Shown here: piece by piece, positions 21,919 through 23,660 of the stretch
How the letters are laid out: each line of letters begins with the position of its first letter
Position numbering within the stretch: position 1 is the stretch's first letter
Assembly: GCA_024224995.1 (NCBI GenBank)
Contig: JAAENB010000316.1
Coordinates: 1-23,660, forward strand
From: a bacterium
GTDB lineage: Bacteria; Spirochaetota; UBA4802; UBA5550
Length of the DNA: 23,660 nucleotides
Direction of reading: 5' to 3'
Translations under genes and position numbers: made by a program
Notes under the pieces: generated by a model
Seen by the model: only the letters and a program-made list of their open reading frames with translations
Databases searched by the model: none
What the model was told of the DNA's origin: nothing

Positions 21919-22809
21919 CTACCCTTTCCAGATATGATAAAAGGCATTCAAAACAGGAACAAATTCCTCTGTAGCTTTTTGCTGACCCGTTACACTGGGA
22001 TGATTATCGCCGCTGGGATAATATAATTCATTCGGGTTGACAGCATCAACGGGACTGTCGGAAACTATATGTTTTACACTGGAATCCTGAACATAATGAT
22101 GATTATTCGGATCGGTCAAAACATTATAATAGTCATAGGCAAAAACATTTCTATGCGCGTACCCTGCCAGCCAGCCATTGTTGAAATCGACAAGCCAGTT
22201 TGCCAGTTCTCTTGTTTTAGCCGGATTGTTGATATTCTGCTCCGGCGGAGGAATGATAAGAACAAACATCTTATCGGTATGCTGCGCGAAATAGGAGAGC
22301 AGTCCGCTATATATTGATTTTTCATCATCAATGGAATCCCCAACTTCACTGTTGGGATAACATGACTTAAACATAATAACTTCGTTTTCACCACCGGGAT
22401 CACTAAAGGAATTTGAAAAATTAGCTCCGCTATAAGCTCCTACTGTAGTATTCGAGTAAACAGAAGACATAACAGAATCCTTAAACCAATCGGGCCAATG
22501 CACAGTATCGGTAGTGGAACCAATACTCTCCCAGCCATAATCGGAGTCAGTAACATAATAATTATTATTATTCAGTTCCTGCCCCAGTTTACCGTAGTTA
22601 GCACTAGTACTACTGGGCCCAGCACTGAGCCATTGCCGCCCGGTACTATGATGGATAAACATTAACCTCACTGTAGATGACGGAGCTGAAGAGTCAACAT
22701 TGTCCAGAGTAATAACAGACCCGCCGCCATTATCATCACTATTAAAACATGAAACCGAGAAAAGCGCCATCGCAAGAACCGCCATAGAAGTGCGTAATTT
22801 AATATTCAT
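21919..22809 (-). CDS. Putative SGNH-hydrolase-like lipoprotein
   Basis: 296 residues. The N terminus (MNIKLRTSMAVLAMALFSVSC) looks like a lipoprotein signal with Cys21 as the lipidated residue. The lipobox (SVSC) is relaxed, lacking Leu at -3. Residues after Cys are Asp, Asn and Gly, a flexible tether. The domain (about 45-296) has RLMFIHHSTGRQWL as the first block, NEVIMFKSCYPNS, FVLIIPPPEQN and SGDNHPSVTGQQKATEEFVPVLN. The last resembles the D-x-x-H block of SGNH/GDSL hydrolases, although a canonical GDS motif is not seen. It may be an esterase or deacetylase of surface glycans; the activity is inferred. The start ATG has GGAGGG close upstream. Codons look less GC-biased than in neighbours (many AAT, GAT, ACT). 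Confidence 0.75.
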   Translation of the reverse strand: MNIKLRTSMAVLAMALFSVSCFNSDDNGGGSVITLDNVDSSAPSSTVRLMFIHHSTGRQWLSAGPSSTSANYGKLGQELNNNNYYVTDSDYGWESIGSTTDTVHWPDWFKDSVMSSVYSNTTVGAYSGANFSNSFSDPGGENEVIMFKSCYPNSEVGDSIDDEKSIYSGLLSYFAQHTDKMFVLIIPPPEQNINNPAKTRELANWLVDFNNGWLAGYAHRNVFAYDYYNVLTDPNNHHYVQDSSVKHIVSDSPVDAVNPNELYYPSGDNHPSVTGQQKATEEFVPVLNAFYHIWKG

Positions 22810-23172
22810 ATACCCTCCGGATATAAGTAGAAAATTTTAGTAAAAAGTATATTTTTTTGTATGCCGTTTTAAACCAAAAGGTTGATGGACATCGTGATGA
22901 GCAATAACAAACGGGGAATCCCGAACACCAAAACCATCTTAGTAATATATGAATTTTTGAGCGGAAAGTCAACAGGGGTGATAATTTTTTTCATATTTTT
23001 TCTTTTTTTTGCGAAATAACGGCAATAGGTTCAAGGAGAAAGGTACAAGGTACAAGGAAAGAAAAAAAATTCGCAAAAATTAAAAAAAAAATTTCATCAA
23101 AAGGCCTTCCCATTCGTCCTATTAATGAGGGGTTTTGTTTCTACTCCAAACTTTAACTTCAGGAGAATCGTT
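22810..23172. other. AT-rich gene-free region between divergent genes
   Basis: About 360 nt with no gene. It should hold the promoters of the divergent lipoprotein (minus) and tandem RHH-like (plus) genes, but I cannot name boxes with confidence. It contains short tandem units GGTTCAAGGAG, AGGTACAAGGTACAAGGAA (23028-23059) and long A runs (23060-23100). Confidence 0.6.
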
Positions 23173-23660
23173 ATGCACCTGGTTTATACTACCTTCAATA
23201 TAACTCTGGAAAATTTCGCATTACTGCAATCTTCCGCCAAAACGATGGGCATTGCCCGAAGTCGTCTCGTTGAACTGCTTATCCAAAAGGTTATGGAAAA
23301 AGATCCGTTTGACTACAAGATGTTCGGTACTGTTAAATACCAGCTCTCTCCCCTTGAGGACGAGCCTGCGGAGAGCGGAGTCGAACCGTGGTATCACTGC
23401 CACGTCGTTTTTGACTCGTCGGTGTATGAAAATGCACTGGACTTACGTAAGGTCCATAAGTTGTCGGTTTCCGGCATCATTGCTTTCGCAATAAATAACT
23501 ACCTGGACGATCTGCTGCTCTCCGAAGATCCAAAAGGGGATGTTGATAAGTATCCACACAACTATATTTTTAGTGAGGGTAAATATGACGGAATTAAAAC
23601 CTTTGTCATGTTTTGGGGAGTTCCCAATCAGGAGACCCTGCAAAAGCTTGTGCTGAGCGA
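23173..23660 (+). CDS. Putative tandem ribbon-helix-helix protein, 3' end outside the window
   Basis: An open frame from ATG 23173 runs to the window end without a stop (162 codons seen). AGGAG is 7 nt upstream. Residues 6-43 (TTFNITLENFALLQSSAKTM, then GIARSRLVELLIQKVMEK) look like a ribbon-helix-helix: a short strand, a helix, a turn with small residues and a second helix. Residues about 76-118 (HCHVVFDSSVYENALDLRKV, then HKLSVSGIIAFAINNYLDDL) repeat the pattern. Between them is an acidic linker (EDEPAESGVEP). An aromatic segment (KTFVMFWGVPNQ) follows. Such a protein might bind DNA as a pseudo-dimer in one chain, perhaps regulating itself or neighbours. The fold is inferred from pattern only. 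Confidence 0.7.
   Translation, partial: MHLVYTTFNITLENFALLQSSAKTMGIARSRLVELLIQKVMEKDPFDYKMFGTVKYQLSPLEDEPAESGVEPWYHCHVVFDSSVYENALDLRKVHKLSVSGIIAFAINNYLDDLLLSEDPKGDVDKYPHNYIFSEGKYDGIKTFVMFWGVPNQETLQKLVLS

Noticed and set aside
1..23660. tRNA, rRNA, transposase, integrase or phage genes
   Set aside because: None could be recognised on either strand. Mobile-like signals are limited to short repeats.

Overview
The window looks like a chromosomal stretch of an anaerobic, fermentative, diderm (Gram-negative type) bacterium. The reasons are an oxygen-sensitive 4-hydroxybutyryl-CoA dehydratase, a lipoprotein-type signal on a secreted hydrolase, a VKOR/DsbA-type disulfide enzyme, a monotopic phosphoglycosyl transferase, clear AGGAG-type ribosome binding sites and TTG as a likely start codon. 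Intergenic DNA is crowded with GC-rich palindromic repeats. A spirochaete or a similar deep-branching diderm would fit, but nothing here fixes the phylum. I saw no tRNA, rRNA, CRISPR array, transposase or integrase.

Left part (1-3625): a minus-strand two-gene cassette encodes a P-loop ATPase (1730-3031) and a TPR protein (207-1733). The two overlap by 4 nt. Two near-identical TTGACA-plus-palindrome elements (92-146 and 3178-3224) lie on either side of it. Two elaborate hairpin elements (3302-3406, 3432-3534) fill the gap before the next operon. The ATPase/TPR pair is the best candidate for a poorly described (possibly defensive or signalling) system.

3626-6703: a tightly packed plus-strand operon of crotonase, patatin-like lipase and 4-hydroxybutyryl-CoA dehydratase. 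The dehydratase makes crotonyl-CoA, which the crotonase hydrates. The operon lies downstream of a FadR/TetR-like operator. A hairpin at 6728-6749 separates it from the convergent genes.

6755-10904 (minus): a receiver-PAS-PAS-HisKA_2 kinase, a secreted repeat protein with a possible degenerate caspase-like domain, a GNAT acetyltransferase and a small unknown protein. At 11045-11806 (plus) there is a secreted HExxH metallopeptidase. At 12084-16260 (minus) come a DUF3352-like membrane-anchored protein, an unknown membrane protein and the YchF GTPase.

16751-21125: a class I glutamine amidotransferase faces a divergent plus-strand operon. That operon holds a MurD-like ligase paralogue, a PglC-like phosphoglycosyl transferase (4-nt overlap) and a VKOR-thioredoxin fusion. 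It suggests an envelope or glycan modification locus.

21651-23660: a small CxxC protein, an SGNH-like lipoprotein, and the first 162 codons of a gene that runs off the window and seems to encode two ribbon-helix-helix folds in tandem.

At least five copies or fragments of one dispersed palindromic repeat family (1-73, 11990-12088, 13957-14011, 16326-16760, 21251-21460) occur, all in the same orientation. Their ends touch or enter coding sequences.
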